Below, piece after piece: positions 28,487 through 36,333 of a DNA stretch of 49,593 bases. The notes below the pieces were generated by a model that made no database searches, was not told the origin of the DNA, and worked only from the letters and a program-made list of their open reading frames with translations. The stretch's first letter is position 1. Every line of letters begins with the position of its first letter. Source of the DNA: a virus; IMG/VR virus record IMGVR_UViG_3300032174_000010, positions 1-49,593 of that record; one strand, 5' to 3'. The translations under genes and the position numbers were made by a program.

Positions 28487-28727
28487 GACCGGGACTCCGG
28501 CCAGCGCAGCCTTGTAGAGAATATACAGCTTGAGTTGAGGATGGGCGTTCGACGATTCACGCGGCTCACGAATGCTTTTTCAAATCTATCATGCGTTCTA
28601 CAACTTTTGCCGAGTGCATCAAACGCTGCGCGTGACGCCTGCAATGGAAGCTGGCCTTGCAGATCACGTTTGGAGTTTGGAGGAACTTGTGCGAGTATGG
28701 GATAGCATGACCGCTCAAGCAGCCTAG
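28487..28727 (+). pseudogene. Remnant of an IS1-type transposase, C-terminal part
   Basis: The plus strand reads SLVENIQLELRMGVRRFTRL and, after one frameshift, HAFYNFCRVHQTLRVTPAME followed by AGLADHVWSLEEL. These align with the Glu-containing end of the intact transposase at 1972-2859. The N-terminal two thirds are absent. It is a second, older IS1-family event, directly upstream of the DUF5678/protease pair. Confidence 0.85.
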
Positions 28728-28793
28728 AATTTTGCACCGCCGAATGTTATATTTTTCAGTCCCCACACTCCAACGCCAGGGGAGGAAACGGAC

Positions 28794-29072
28794 GTGATCA
28801 CCGTGGAGAAAAATCCCCAAGAAGCGGCCAACAAGGGGATGGCCATTTATCGAGAAAAATATCAGCAAGCCTACGAACGCGAACACCCCGGAAAGTTTGT
28901 TGCGATTGATATTACGACGGGAGAAGCATGGGTTGCGGACACGCCAGAAGCTGCGCTCGAAATGGCACAGCGGGCGAATGCCAACGGGTTTTTCCATTTG
29001 ATACGAGTGGGCTCCCCCGGTGTGTTCCGCGTTGGCTATACCCAGCACAGCGCACGTGAATGGTTCACTTGA
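28794..29072 (+). CDS. DUF5678-like protein
   Basis: The 92-residue product has YEREHPGKFVAIDITTGEAWVADTPEAALEMA, the pattern of DUF5678 proteins, and ends GVFRVGYTQHSAREWFT. It starts with GTG behind a strong AGGGGAGGAAA. In bacteria such a protein is often encoded just before a retropepsin-like protein, as here. The function of the pair is unknown. Confidence 0.7.
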   Translation: MITVEKNPQEAANKGMAIYREKYQQAYEREHPGKFVAIDITTGEAWVADTPEAALEMAQRANANGFFHLIRVGSPGVFRVGYTQHSAREWFT

Positions 29073-29601
29073 TCCTACCTCGGGATGTCCGATAGTTGAG
29101 ATTGAAGTACAGGGCCCGTTCGGTCAGCCGCAGAAATTCACGGCAATGGTTGACACCGGATTTAGCGGGTACCTGTCCCTGCCAATCTTAAAAGCCTTTC
29201 CTCTTGGGCTAATTCTCCAAGGAACAATGGGGATCACTCTTGCCGATGGCACGACTCATGCACGCCTGACTGCTCGCGGCATGATCAAATTTGACGGCAA
29301 GGATGAAGTTGGTTTGGTGCTACTGGAGTGGCAAAACACGGACATTTTGCTAGGAATGGACTTCTTGGCAAAGTTTGGCAAGAAATTAACAGTGGACGCG
29401 GTGAATCGCACTGTGGAGATTGTCGATGTGCCTGCTCCACCGCCAGCACCTCAGCCTTCGACTACGATCACTCCTACACCCATACCAGTACCCGCCCCCA
29501 CATCGACGGCGCCAACGCCGACTCCGCCAACAACTCCGCCGATCCCACCTCAACCCAAGAAGAAAAAACGGAGCCAGATTCCTAACCTGCCATCAGCTTA
29601 A
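29056..29601 (+). CDS. Retropepsin-like aspartic protease (clan AA) with Pro-rich tail
   Basis: The catalytic motif VDTGFSGYLSLP (Asp-Thr-Gly) is at about residues 31-42 and the family's flap/hydrophobic Gly segment DILLGMDFLAKF at about 96-107. The last third is Pro/Thr-rich and basic (PPQPKKKKRS), unusual for this family. The GTG start overlaps the DUF5678 gene. It is presumably a homodimeric protease; the substrate is unknown. Because it follows transposon fossils it is likely cargo of a mobile element rather than a core phage gene. Confidence 0.75.
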   Translation: MNGSLDPTSGCPIVEIEVQGPFGQPQKFTAMVDTGFSGYLSLPILKAFPLGLILQGTMGITLADGTTHARLTARGMIKFDGKDEVGLVLLEWQNTDILLGMDFLAKFGKKLTVDAVNRTVEIVDVPAPPPAPQPSTTITPTPIPVPAPTSTAPTPTPPTTPPIPPQPKKKKRSQIPNLPSA

Positions 29602-29716
29602 GTTCAAAACCGCCCACTACCCAAGTCTCGCCAAATGTTACGCCGTAGCCTAGCTCCGCAGCCTTCTGAATTAGCTTTGCGGCGCTCTGGGCGAATTCCT
29701 CTTGAAGGGCACTCAT
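29582..29716 (-). CDS. Truncated M15-type endolysin (N-terminal fragment, 44 aa)
   Basis: FAQSAAKLIQKAAELGYGVT FGETW corresponds to the N-terminal helix and strand of phage L-Ala-D-Glu/D-Ala-D-Ala carboxypeptidases of the M15 family. These continue with zinc-binding His and Asp residues that are absent here: the frame ends after VVGGFELKLMAG. Its ATG overlaps the XhlA-like stop, so it sits in the expected endolysin position of the lysis cassette. The missing part coincides with the cargo insertion on the other strand, with which its 3' end overlaps by 20 bases. Confidence 0.5.
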   Translation of the reverse strand: MSALQEEFAQSAAKLIQKAAELGYGVTFGETWVVGGFELKLMAG

Positions 29717-30000
29717 TTTCCTGCCGCCGTGATTCTCAGTTCAAGCGAGTGCTGTGATTCCCTCAAAGTCTCTAACTGCCGGATCAGGTCATCATGCCTG
29801 TGGTCGTACTCTTCGCGGTTGATGTAGCGCTCTGCCATGCGCTGCTCAATGATGTCCAAACGCCGGGAATGGTCAGTGATCTGCGCGGAGACCACGCCCC
29901 ACTGGATCGCAGCCGTGATGATGACGGCAGCGACTGTGACGATAGAAGTGCGCCAGTCAAACTTAGAGCGCCCGTTGCCGTTGCCGTTGGTTTCGGTCAT
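29713..30000 (-). CDS. Holin/XhlA-like membrane protein (95 aa)
   Basis: The protein has a hydrophilic Asn/Gly-rich start, one membrane helix (IVTVAAVIITAAIQWGVV, about 21-38) and a long coiled coil (SRRLDIIEQRMAERYINREE, then LIRQLETLRESQHSLELRIT). XhlA-type proteins have this coiled-coil plus anchor layout, though usually with the helix at the C-terminus. It starts in a TAATG overlap with the preceding gene. Confidence 0.55.
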   Translation of the reverse strand: MTETNGNGNGRSKFDWRTSIVTVAAVIITAAIQWGVVSAQITDHSRRLDIIEQRMAERYINREEYDHRHDDLIRQLETLRESQHSLELRITAAGK

Positions 30001-30176
30001 TAGCTTGTGTAGTTGCCCACCAGCAATGCCGCCCAACCATTCGGACGTTGCATAAAGCCAGCGATTGTCCATCCTCCACGCGCAGCGGTATCGAGGTTGG
30101 CAGAGTCCGTGGTATCTACCCCGGTCATGTAGAGCCACTGAACTTTATCCGGTGGGCCAGATTGATAGATTGTCAT
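30000..30176 (-). CDS. Small protein (58 aa)
   Basis: MTIYQSGPPDKVQWLYMTGV is followed by RGGWTIAGFMQRPNGWAALL. AAGGAG precedes the ATG and the stop overlaps the next start (TAATG). Trp- and Gly-rich; function unknown. Part of the lysis/membrane cassette by position. Confidence 0.55.
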   Translation of the reverse strand: MTIYQSGPPDKVQWLYMTGVDTTDSANLDTAARGGWTIAGFMQRPNGWAALLVGNYTS

Positions 30177-30177
30177 T

Positions 30178-30570
30178 TCACCACTCCTTTACGTTCCCAA
30201 GTTCGTCTCGTTCCCAAAAGAAACCGAGTCCGTTGCCGCGAATGCTTTTACACTTCCCTCGCTCTTCCCACTTGGCCGTGTGAGCGATGTATCCCGGCCA
30301 AATTACCGTTCCGCACGGGAAGTCTGGGCAGCAGTTCCACTCCGTAAGGGGCAGGCCATCTCCGCTCATTAGCCATGTGTCTGTCGTTCCCTTGACTTGA
30401 CTCCAGACGTAAACGTGGTGATGCTTCTCAATGGGAAAGTCCTTTGGATGTGTAAAGGCGTAAGAAACAACAACCACCACTGACCCCGTGAAGCATACCC
30501 AGAACATCGTATAGAGCCGCACAAGCCCCTTACGTTTGGTTGTCGTCTTCGTAGCGCGGTTTTCTTTCAT
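30178..30570 (-). CDS. Membrane-anchored protein (130 aa)
   Basis: A basic start (KENRATKTTTKRKGLVRLYT) leads into a membrane helix (MFWVCFTGSVVVVVSYAF, about 22-39). The rest is predicted outside, with CCPDFPCG and another Cys (WEERGKCKSI), suggesting disulphides in the periplasm. An inner-membrane spanin-like role is possible. An alternative ATG at 30507 exists. The upstream part of the same frame is shadow of the next gene. Confidence 0.55.
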   Translation of the reverse strand: MKENRATKTTTKRKGLVRLYTMFWVCFTGSVVVVVSYAFTHPKDFPIEKHHHVYVWSQVKGTTDTWLMSGDGLPLTEWNCCPDFPCGTVIWPGYIAHTAKWEERGKCKSIRGNGLGFFWERDELGNVKEW

Positions 30571-30928
30571 CCATTTTGCCACAATAGTATGCAAACGCTT
30601 CCCGGATAGCTCCCAGACCTTTAACCAAGTCTCGCCCCAAGGCGTCATCTTTTTCGCGGCGAATATCGGACTCTCGGGCATCGGAAGCTCTTCGCTCTTC
30701 GGCCTCGGCTGCGATTTGTATACCAAGGCCAGCAATTCCCGCCTCCACTCTCTTGCGCTCTTCGTGGTCAGCCAGTCGTTGTAATCTCTGCGCTTCATCT
30801 CTTGAAGTAAGATGGCGCTTAAACAGAACAAGAATAACGCCACCAAAAACAGTAAGGAGTGAGCCAAATGCAAGAGGCCACCACTCCGTACTGCCGGGAT
30901 CGAGAAAAGCAGCGAGTGCGTCATTCAC
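30530..30928 (-). CDS. Membrane protein with cytoplasmic coiled coil (132 aa)
   Basis: After a short start, residues 16-35 (WWPLAFGSLLTVFGGVILVLF) form a membrane helix followed by a long charged coiled coil (EAQRLQRLADHEERKRVEAG). This matches the layout of small phage membrane proteins sometimes called holin-like. It overlaps the next gene by 41 bases. Confidence 0.6.
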   Translation of the reverse strand: MNDALAAFLDPGSTEWWPLAFGSLLTVFGGVILVLFKRHLTSRDEAQRLQRLADHEERKRVEAGIAGLGIQIAAEAEERRASDARESDIRREKDDALGRDLVKGLGAIREAFAYYCGKMDERKPRYEDDNQT

Positions 30929-30997
30929 TTCCGCCCCAGTGTGAATCCTATTCCGCGAACCGTAACGAAGTCCACGGGAAATTTACGAAGTACGAAA

Positions 30998-31156
30998 TTA
31001 CCTCCAGTGCTGCGCTAGCCCCGCAGAACCTAGGAGCAGGCTTAGGAAGTAGCAGGCCATCGCAGCCCAACCGAGTGACCAATTAGGGGCACCTACGTTC
31101 TTGGCAGCCAGTGCAGCGAGTACGAAACTAAATACCAACAGAATCAGTGAAATCAT
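30998..31156 (-). CDS. Small two-helix membrane protein (52 aa), holin candidate
   Basis: Two membrane helices are visible: MISLILLVFSFVLAALAA (1-18) and LGWAAMACYFLSLLLGSA (about 27-44). GGAGGGAAACC precedes the ATG, which overlaps the preceding stop (ATGA). Size and topology fit a class II holin. Confidence 0.55.
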   Translation of the reverse strand: MISLILLVFSFVLAALAAKNVGAPNWSLGWAAMACYFLSLLLGSAGLAQHWR

Positions 31157-31431
31157 GGTTTCCCTCCGCCGTTCTTAGGTGCAGTTTGTGCTGCCGCTGA
31201 TGGCTGGGTTCCGCTGCCCGTCGAAAGGCTTGGATAGAGCGTGCTCCTGCCATTTAGGGCGATGTAGCCGACAATGTAGACCAGCAGTTTGTAATACTTC
31301 TGAACTGCCGGAAAGTCATTGAATGCCTCCCACGGAGGCATGACCGTATGTAAGAAGGAGCATATGGTCACCGTGCTCGACACGACCGACCAGAACCCAG
31401 CCATCGTTAATACGATCAGCGCGAGGTACAT
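31153..31431 (-). CDS. Membrane protein (92 aa)
   Basis: MYLALIVLTMAGFWSVVSST forms one helix and KYYKLLVYIVGYIALNG a second; the C-terminus is Ser/Gln/Ala-rich. It could be a holin or anti-holin. I chose ATG 31431; a longer frame to 31500 overlaps the end of the FN3 gene. Confidence 0.55.
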   Translation of the reverse strand: MYLALIVLTMAGFWSVVSSTVTICSFLHTVMPPWEAFNDFPAVQKYYKLLVYIVGYIALNGRSTLYPSLSTGSGTQPSAAAQTAPKNGGGKP

Positions 31432-31438
31432 AATCCCC

Positions 31439-31810
31439 CTATTTGACTTGAATGATAATCGTCTGCGGTGTGCCCGGTACGTCATCCCCTGTCGTTCCAC
31501 TCACTTGCGTGCTCCCGGCAGATTCCCCTGTGGCATTCACCCCTGTCACCACAAAGTAATACGTCGTGGTCTTAGTCAAGGGCGAAACCATGTAACTCGT
31601 TGTTACGGTTGACCCTGCCTTGGTACAGGTCGTTGCTGTTAAGGTGGCGCAGCCGCCATTCGTTGTGGACTGGTAGACGTTGTAGCTTGTGGCCGTCCCT
31701 CCAGTTCCAGCCGTCCATGAGACATTGGCGCAATGGTTTACTCCTGTGGGGCAGGTGATCTGGGCCGAACAAAGAGCCGAAGCGAAGAGAATAAATGTAG
31801 CAAGTTTCAT
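31439..31810 (-). CDS. Secreted FN3-domain protein (123 aa)
   Basis: MKLATFILFASALCSAQ is a Sec signal peptide with cleavage after Ala-x-Ala-type SAQ. The mature part is one FN3 domain (HCANVSWTAGTGGTATSYNV, YYFVVTGVNATGES) with paired cysteines. It lies after the 1503-residue gene. A secreted adhesin-like or fibre accessory role is inferred. Confidence 0.65.
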   Translation of the reverse strand: MKLATFILFASALCSAQITCPTGVNHCANVSWTAGTGGTATSYNVYQSTTNGGCATLTATTCTKAGSTVTTSYMVSPLTKTTTYYFVVTGVNATGESAGSTQVSGTTGDDVPGTPQTIIIQVK

Positions 31811-31821
31811 AGAAAGTCCTT

Positions 31822-34800
31822 TCAATGGTTCACTATAGCTGATCCGGGAAGAATAATCCCGCCTTGCGTAATGATGACTGCTGGGGCCGTTGGGGGCGGT
31901 GGAGGCCCAAGGAAAGCAGCCGTCGCCGCTACCGGGGAGCTTCCCATTGTGAAACTACACGTCGCCCCGCTGCATATCCCACTCCATGTCACGAAGGTGA
32001 AACCTCCGTTCGGAGTTTCGGAAAGCGTAATAGGCGTCCCGTTTGTGAAGTTCGCCGTGCAGGTTCCGGGGCAACTGATCCCCGCAGGGGCGCTAGTAAT
32101 AGTTCCCCCGCCAGTGGGAGTAATGGTCACCGTAACCGAGTTTGTAGCCACGGGCGCGAAAGTGGCAGTCACGGACACGGGAGAGCTTCCCATTGTCAGC
32201 CCACAGCCTCCAGAACCGCCGCAAACCCCACCCCAGCCGACGAAGGTATTGCCGATAGCGGGAGTTTCGGTCAGCACAATGGGTGTGCCATTCGTGAAAC
32301 TTGCTGAACATATAGGAGTACAGGCGATTCCCGCAGGGCTAGACGTGACTGATCCTGAACCTGTAATGGAAACCGTTAAGATTCCAGAAGATGTACCCGG
32401 CGCTGGGTTCCCGGCCAAAACTGAGGCTAAAGTCGTGAGATTTGCACCCGGATCACTGCCGTCGTTCGCCGCACCTTTGCAGGCCCCCGCCGCAATCGTG
32501 TAGTCTCCTCCGTTGCCGGAATTGTAGTTGTTGAACACCGCCGTATAGTTCGCTACCGATGTCGTGTTGCCTCCCGGCCAAGTGTGCGAACCGTTATTTA
32601 CAAAGCAGTTTCCGGTAAAGACGTAGTTTGTCCAGCAGGCGTTAATCATCGGCAAACCTACGCCGATGCCGTTAGCGCAATTCAAGGGCTGAGAGCCGCC
32701 GATCAGATTGAGTGTACCGCCATAGGTCTGAACAACGTTATTTGTGAAGGTTTCATTGTACTGATTCATTCCGCTAGCGATCGTGGGATTCGTCAAGCCG
32801 AGCACGGAATTCGGTGTTGCCGCTGGGACATAGACCCAAGTGTTGTGATTCACAGAGACATCATGCTGTGTCTGGGCAGCACTTGTAATTCCGACGTTGG
32901 TGGTCATCTGCACTATAGGATTTGACGTTGGGCAGGTGGGCTGGCAATAACCCATATTGTCCGCCACATTGTCATGGATGCTGTAGTGATTATGCCCCGC
33001 CGCAATGAACCCCCCATTGCTGGCCATGTCCAGTTCTGCAAAGAAGTTGATGCTGTTGCAGGTGTTGTAACGGGCCGTGAAGTCTGTCACGACGGCGGTC
33101 GGAGATAGGCCAGATTGATTGACTGGGGTAATGGCCCAGCACTCTCCGCCTTGAGAAAATCCGCCCCAGTTGTTCTGGAAAGTGTTTCCTTCAAGCAGAA
33201 CTTTCGAGGCGTTCTTTAACTCGAACAGATTCTTAACGACGTAAGCATGACCACCCACTCCGCCGTCATAACACCCCGCCGAGGGATTCCAGCACGGGTT
33301 CTTAAAGAAGGTGTTGAGGCGAATCTCCAAGTTGTTGGGGGTTGTGTTCGTCCCGCCACCACCGTGCAGCATGTTCTCGCCTGCTGATTCGTCGAAGTTG
33401 TTGACGTACTTCAAAACGTTCTCTGTGACGGAATTGGTGATATTCACACCGCCAAAGAACATGTGGGAGTCCGTGCAATGCCCGGTGGAAGAGATGCAGT
33501 AGAAGTTGTTCCCGTAGTTGTCAGTCGCCGCTACATAGGAAGTTGCGCTGTTCGAGAAGGCTAGGTTAGTTTCGTCCTGCTGTTCGTTGCCGTGCATCCA
33601 GTTGCGGTCAAAGATGATATGGTCTATGTTTCCGATATTCCCCAGTCCAATCAAGGCACCCACAAGGCCCGTTCCATTAGCGCGGGTAATCTCTAATCCC
33701 ATGACGCGCACACCGGAAGTTCCGGTAGTAAAGGTTAGAGCCGGAGATGTATTTGGGGTGATGATCTGGGCTGTATACGTCCCCGGAGTTCCGGGGCAGG
33801 CGTAAGCAGGGCGATTCGGCAAACTGGTTACACCTGAATAGCATGGGCTGGTACGAACACCTTCAGATGGAAGACTCGCCAAACCAGATGTAGTGATCCA
33901 GAGATAATTATTGGCAGCACAGTGAACGGCTGGAACGGTGAAGTTTCCCGAAAATACATTGCCTGCCTGTAAGGTAATCTGCTGTCCACACGCAGCCGCA
34001 GCCAATGCGGTTGTCAACTGCCCTGCGGTGGTCACATTAACCACAGCCCCCGGAGCAGGGGTATTCGCCGTTGCCGTGTTATAGCAGGCCGTGGGAAGAT
34101 TTGCGGGGCCATCGGTCGCTGGCCATGTCGGGATTCCGGTGGATGGACAGTAGATATTGTCTCCGCCAGTCCCTACTGAAATCTGCTGCAAGAGAATCGG
34201 CTTCCAGCCTACCGAGGCCACTCCGCTTGAAAGACTTGTCACAGTTCCAGTGAGGTCAGTTGCCTTTGTGTAGAGTGCGCTAAAGGTCTGATTTGCGGGG
34301 GCCACACAACACGGCTGGGAATATTTGGATGTGTCCCAGACAATCAATTCGGTGATGCCGCCCTTGGTAAGGCCCATCTCGTAGAGATTTCCTACTAGAG
34401 TCAAAGGTGAAGTGATGGTCGCTCCAGTGAGCCATCCTGCCATTGTGTCCCAAGCCGTGCCTTGTAATGTACTATTAAGGCCGATGGTCGCAGTGTCCCA
34501 CTGATACCAATAGAGCTGTGTCACCCCAAGAGAGGCGACAAAGGCTTCCTTCTGGGCGACATAAGCCGAATAACCGTCCGTGTTGCCTCCGCCTTCCGTA
34601 GTCGAGTTGTAGCCGTCTTCATCGTCAAAGATAACGGTCGGATTCGGCAAAGAGTCGTTGGCGATTTCCGTTTGAGTATTCGTGATGGCCGTGATCGTCG
34701 CTGCCGGGTTCCAATTGCCTGCGACGTTCGGATAAGCTACCTGCGTTCCTCTGGCATGGACGTTGACATAATCATAGGTCTGTTTTCCAGTTACCGACTG

Positions 34801-36333
34801 CGATGCGATGACCGGACACCCTAGAGGATACCCGTTGACTCCGGGATTCATCGCAGGGGCCGTGATCGTCGTGATGTTATAGTTATGGAACCACGTTAAG
34901 GCCGTGCCCACATGGAAAGAAGGAGAAAGAATCTTTGCTCCGGGATCAACGCAGGCTGCAATCTTCTTCAGGTTCCAGCCCATTAAGACCAAATTGTTCA
35001 ATGAAGGAACATTAGCATGGAGAGCAGGGTTATTTGCACTCCCCGAACCGCCGCAAGCCGTATTGTCATTCCAGCACCAGAAGTTAGAAGAATCTGCCTC
35101 GTTCCAAATTTCGTAGTAGCGAGTCCCGGCAAAGGTCTTGTAGCGCGTAATCACGTCCGCAGCGAAGGTAGAATATTCGACATCCGTTCCCGTGCCGTCT
35201 CCGTGCAAACTTGCAGGTGCCGTACAGGAATACTGAGTATTTGGGGAAGCGCAGTTGTTCGCAGCAATCGCTCCTGCCGATGCCCATTGTGGAGTATCCC
35301 CAAAGGTGTAGATGAATGCCATCGGAGTTCCCGGACACGGTGCGCCGATGGCAATGTTCTCTCCTGCTTGTGTGTTGTTTCCTCCGGCGCGGGTGTTGAT
35401 GTGATTGTCTAAGCCCGTGAAGGTAGGGGCTGTATTCGAGGTCTGAATCTGTCCCCATTTCTGCCCGTCATCCCAGATGCGATACCCGTAAATCTGCGCC
35501 GCAACGTTGTTACCATCCTTCGGGCACCAAGGACTACTGCCTTGATTGAACCCGGCATTGAACAATGTAGGCAGCGGATTCAGGGTGTCGTAGCCAGTCA
35601 GCGAGGCTTCGTCAATGTACTCGGTCAGCATTCCGCCGCTACCGTTGGTATCCAATTGGAAGTTTAGTCCCGTTTGGTCAGAGAATGATCCCGGAAGAAT
35701 TCCAGCAGGGTAGGTTGTATTGATAGCATATGCCGTACCGTCCACCGTTAAAGTGTCGTAATACATGCAAGGGTGGCCTTGGCAAGCTGTCTCTCCTGCA
35801 ATTCTATGTACGTCCCAAACAATGTGGTGGAACGTGTTTAGCGGCAGCGTGCAGGTTACGCTCGTGTCATGCCATGCCCCGTGCAGAGAGTCCCAAATCT
35901 GCCACTTTCCTCCGATGTGACACTGCGAACCGAACATGAATTCATCAAGTGAGGCATGGATATATTGGTAAGTGTCGAACTCCGCATCATTCAACCCTGA
36001 GCCTGTAATCTCAATTTGATAATCAGCATGAAAACGAATGGCCGTATTGTGTGCCCCACCTTGATAGTAGCAGAGGAAATCAGCAAATGCTGTTCCAGTA
36101 AAACCGCAGGAGATAGAAGCCCCATCAAGCGAGGGTGAGGCGTTGTTGATGGTCTGTACAGGACTAGAAACGGAACCCGATCCTCCCGGGGAGCAAGAGT
36201 GAACTCCAGAACCACCCTGATAACAGTAATTCCACGGAGTCACAGTTGTGTCGTCAACGGCTTGATTGTCGAACACCTGCGCTAGTGCGGGGAGAGCGCA
36301 GAGCACGAGGGCGAGAAGAAGGTATCGCTTCAT
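31822..36333 (-). CDS. Giant secreted multidomain protein, likely glycan-active fibre/depolymerase
   Basis: The 1503-residue protein begins with a Sec signal peptide (MKRYLLLALVLCALPALAQ). Residues about 20-250 are a beta-sandwich with lectin-like strands; about 255-690 carry YYEIWNEADSSNF (about 405-420, Asn-Glu pair of clan A glycoside hydrolases) and VIFDDEDGYNS; about 750-1270 form Asn-rich parallel beta-helix repeats as in pectate lyases; about 1310-1480 contain two InlB-type repeats (TFVGWGG, TFVTWSG). It probably binds and degrades a surface polysaccharide. A signal peptide on a virion protein would be odd; it may instead be exported from the infected cell. Confidence 0.7.
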   Translation of the reverse strand: MKRYLLLALVLCALPALAQVFDNQAVDDTTVTPWNYCYQGGSGVHSCSPGGSGSVSSPVQTINNASPSLDGASISCGFTGTAFADFLCYYQGGAHNTAIRFHADYQIEITGSGLNDAEFDTYQYIHASLDEFMFGSQCHIGGKWQIWDSLHGAWHDTSVTCTLPLNTFHHIVWDVHRIAGETACQGHPCMYYDTLTVDGTAYAINTTYPAGILPGSFSDQTGLNFQLDTNGSGGMLTEYIDEASLTGYDTLNPLPTLFNAGFNQGSSPWCPKDGNNVAAQIYGYRIWDDGQKWGQIQTSNTAPTFTGLDNHINTRAGGNNTQAGENIAIGAPCPGTPMAFIYTFGDTPQWASAGAIAANNCASPNTQYSCTAPASLHGDGTGTDVEYSTFAADVITRYKTFAGTRYYEIWNEADSSNFWCWNDNTACGGSGSANNPALHANVPSLNNLVLMGWNLKKIAACVDPGAKILSPSFHVGTALTWFHNYNITTITAPAMNPGVNGYPLGCPVIASQSVTGKQTYDYVNVHARGTQVAYPNVAGNWNPAATITAITNTQTEIANDSLPNPTVIFDDEDGYNSTTEGGGNTDGYSAYVAQKEAFVASLGVTQLYWYQWDTATIGLNSTLQGTAWDTMAGWLTGATITSPLTLVGNLYEMGLTKGGITELIVWDTSKYSQPCCVAPANQTFSALYTKATDLTGTVTSLSSGVASVGWKPILLQQISVGTGGDNIYCPSTGIPTWPATDGPANLPTACYNTATANTPAPGAVVNVTTAGQLTTALAAAACGQQITLQAGNVFSGNFTVPAVHCAANNYLWITTSGLASLPSEGVRTSPCYSGVTSLPNRPAYACPGTPGTYTAQIITPNTSPALTFTTGTSGVRVMGLEITRANGTGLVGALIGLGNIGNIDHIIFDRNWMHGNEQQDETNLAFSNSATSYVAATDNYGNNFYCISSTGHCTDSHMFFGGVNITNSVTENVLKYVNNFDESAGENMLHGGGGTNTTPNNLEIRLNTFFKNPCWNPSAGCYDGGVGGHAYVVKNLFELKNASKVLLEGNTFQNNWGGFSQGGECWAITPVNQSGLSPTAVVTDFTARYNTCNSINFFAELDMASNGGFIAAGHNHYSIHDNVADNMGYCQPTCPTSNPIVQMTTNVGITSAAQTQHDVSVNHNTWVYVPAATPNSVLGLTNPTIASGMNQYNETFTNNVVQTYGGTLNLIGGSQPLNCANGIGVGLPMINACWTNYVFTGNCFVNNGSHTWPGGNTTSVANYTAVFNNYNSGNGGDYTIAAGACKGAANDGSDPGANLTTLASVLAGNPAPGTSSGILTVSITGSGSVTSSPAGIACTPICSASFTNGTPIVLTETPAIGNTFVGWGGVCGGSGGCGLTMGSSPVSVTATFAPVATNSVTVTITPTGGGTITSAPAGISCPGTCTANFTNGTPITLSETPNGGFTFVTWSGICSGATCSFTMGSSPVAATAAFLGPPPPPTAPAVIITQGGIILPGSAIVNH

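Noticed and set aside
28436-28705. 89-codon intact plus-strand frame over the transposon fossils
   Set aside because: It joins transposase-like residues to an unrelated frame after the frameshift; the homology shows a decayed transposase rather than a new gene.
31733-32503. 256-codon plus-strand frame
   Set aside because: Antisense to the repeat region of the 1503-residue gene; low-complexity Val/Pro/Ala content without a ribosome site.
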